A stretch of DNA of 13,416 bases from assembly GCA_005877225.1 (NCBI GenBank), contig VBPK01000151.1:1-13416 (forward strand), read 5' to 3'. This DNA is from Nitrososphaerota archaeon. Lineage in GTDB: Archaea > Thermoproteota > Nitrososphaeria > Nitrososphaerales > Gagatemarchaeaceae. This document shows, piece by piece, positions 13,381 to 13,416 of this stretch; within the stretch, counting starts at the first letter, position 1; each line of letters opens with the position of its first letter. The notes beneath the pieces are model-generated. The model had not been told where the DNA came from, searched no databases, and was given only the letters and a program-made list of their open reading frames with translations. The position numbers and the translations under genes are program-made.

Positions 13381-13416
13381 GTCGCGATCCTTCCACCACT
13401 CAACCGGGGGTTATGG

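Noticed and set aside
13198..13416. Open plus-strand frame running off the right edge
   Set aside because: It has no SD or promoter, and its first half has poor codon composition. The opposite strand offers a start with SD, though both remain uncertain.
1..13416. Mobile elements, CRISPR array, toxin-antitoxin or defence genes
   Set aside because: No transposase or integrase motif, no regularly spaced repeats and no recognisable defence domain was seen on either strand.

Overview
This is a GC-rich archaeal window built around the core transcription/translation cluster rpoH-rpoB-rpoA-rpl30e-nusA-rps12-rps7 on the + strand (about 2547-11866). RpoA is one unsplit 1261-residue chain containing both the A' and A'' parts, and RpoB is also one unsplit chain. 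Most Archaea split RpoA in two. An unsplit RpoA is known from the Thaumarchaeota/Nitrososphaeria and their relatives (e.g. Caldiarchaeum), and from some Asgard archaea. With the GC-rich codon use, this suggests a member of the Nitrososphaeria or a nearby lineage. I cannot place it more finely from this sequence.

Layout. 2-424: C-terminal end of an MFS-type membrane transporter, cut by the window edge. 581-1489: branched-chain amino-acid aminotransferase (ilvE-like) with a TATA box and a short leader carrying a Shine-Dalgarno (SD) sequence. 1658-2293 (-): unrecognised 211-residue protein, convergent with ilvE and divergent from rpoH. 2294-2546: two-way promoter region. 2547-10779: rpoH, rpoB, rpoA, rpl30e and a nusA-like KH-domain gene. 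The gaps from rpoH to rpl30e are 1-4 nt, which implies one co-transcribed unit. 10780-11866: rps12 and rps7, behind a clear TATA box of their own placed for a leaderless transcript. 11859-12584 (-): alpha/beta hydrolase that overlaps the end of rps7 tail to tail. 12702-12875 and 12952-13158 (+): two very small predicted membrane proteins. 13196-13380 (-): a possible small gene with an apparent frameshift near the right edge.

How they work together. The central block makes the catalytic core of RNA polymerase (B, A'/A'') with its assembly/jaw subunit H, an L30e-family ribosomal protein, an archaeal NusA-type RNA-binding factor, and two universal 30S proteins (uS12, uS7). The flanking genes (transporter, aminotransferase, hydrolase, small membrane proteins) show no evident functional link to it.

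I found no tRNA or rRNA gene, CRISPR array, insertion sequence or defence system, and nothing I would call a new multi-gene system. The points most worth a second look are: the nusA N-terminus, which is encoded upstream of any ATG/GTG/TTG; the basic N-terminal tail of RpoH; the missing fourth zinc-ligand Cys in RpoB; the cap-less hydrolase; the unrecognised 211-residue protein; and the small membrane proteins and broken small ORF at the right end.
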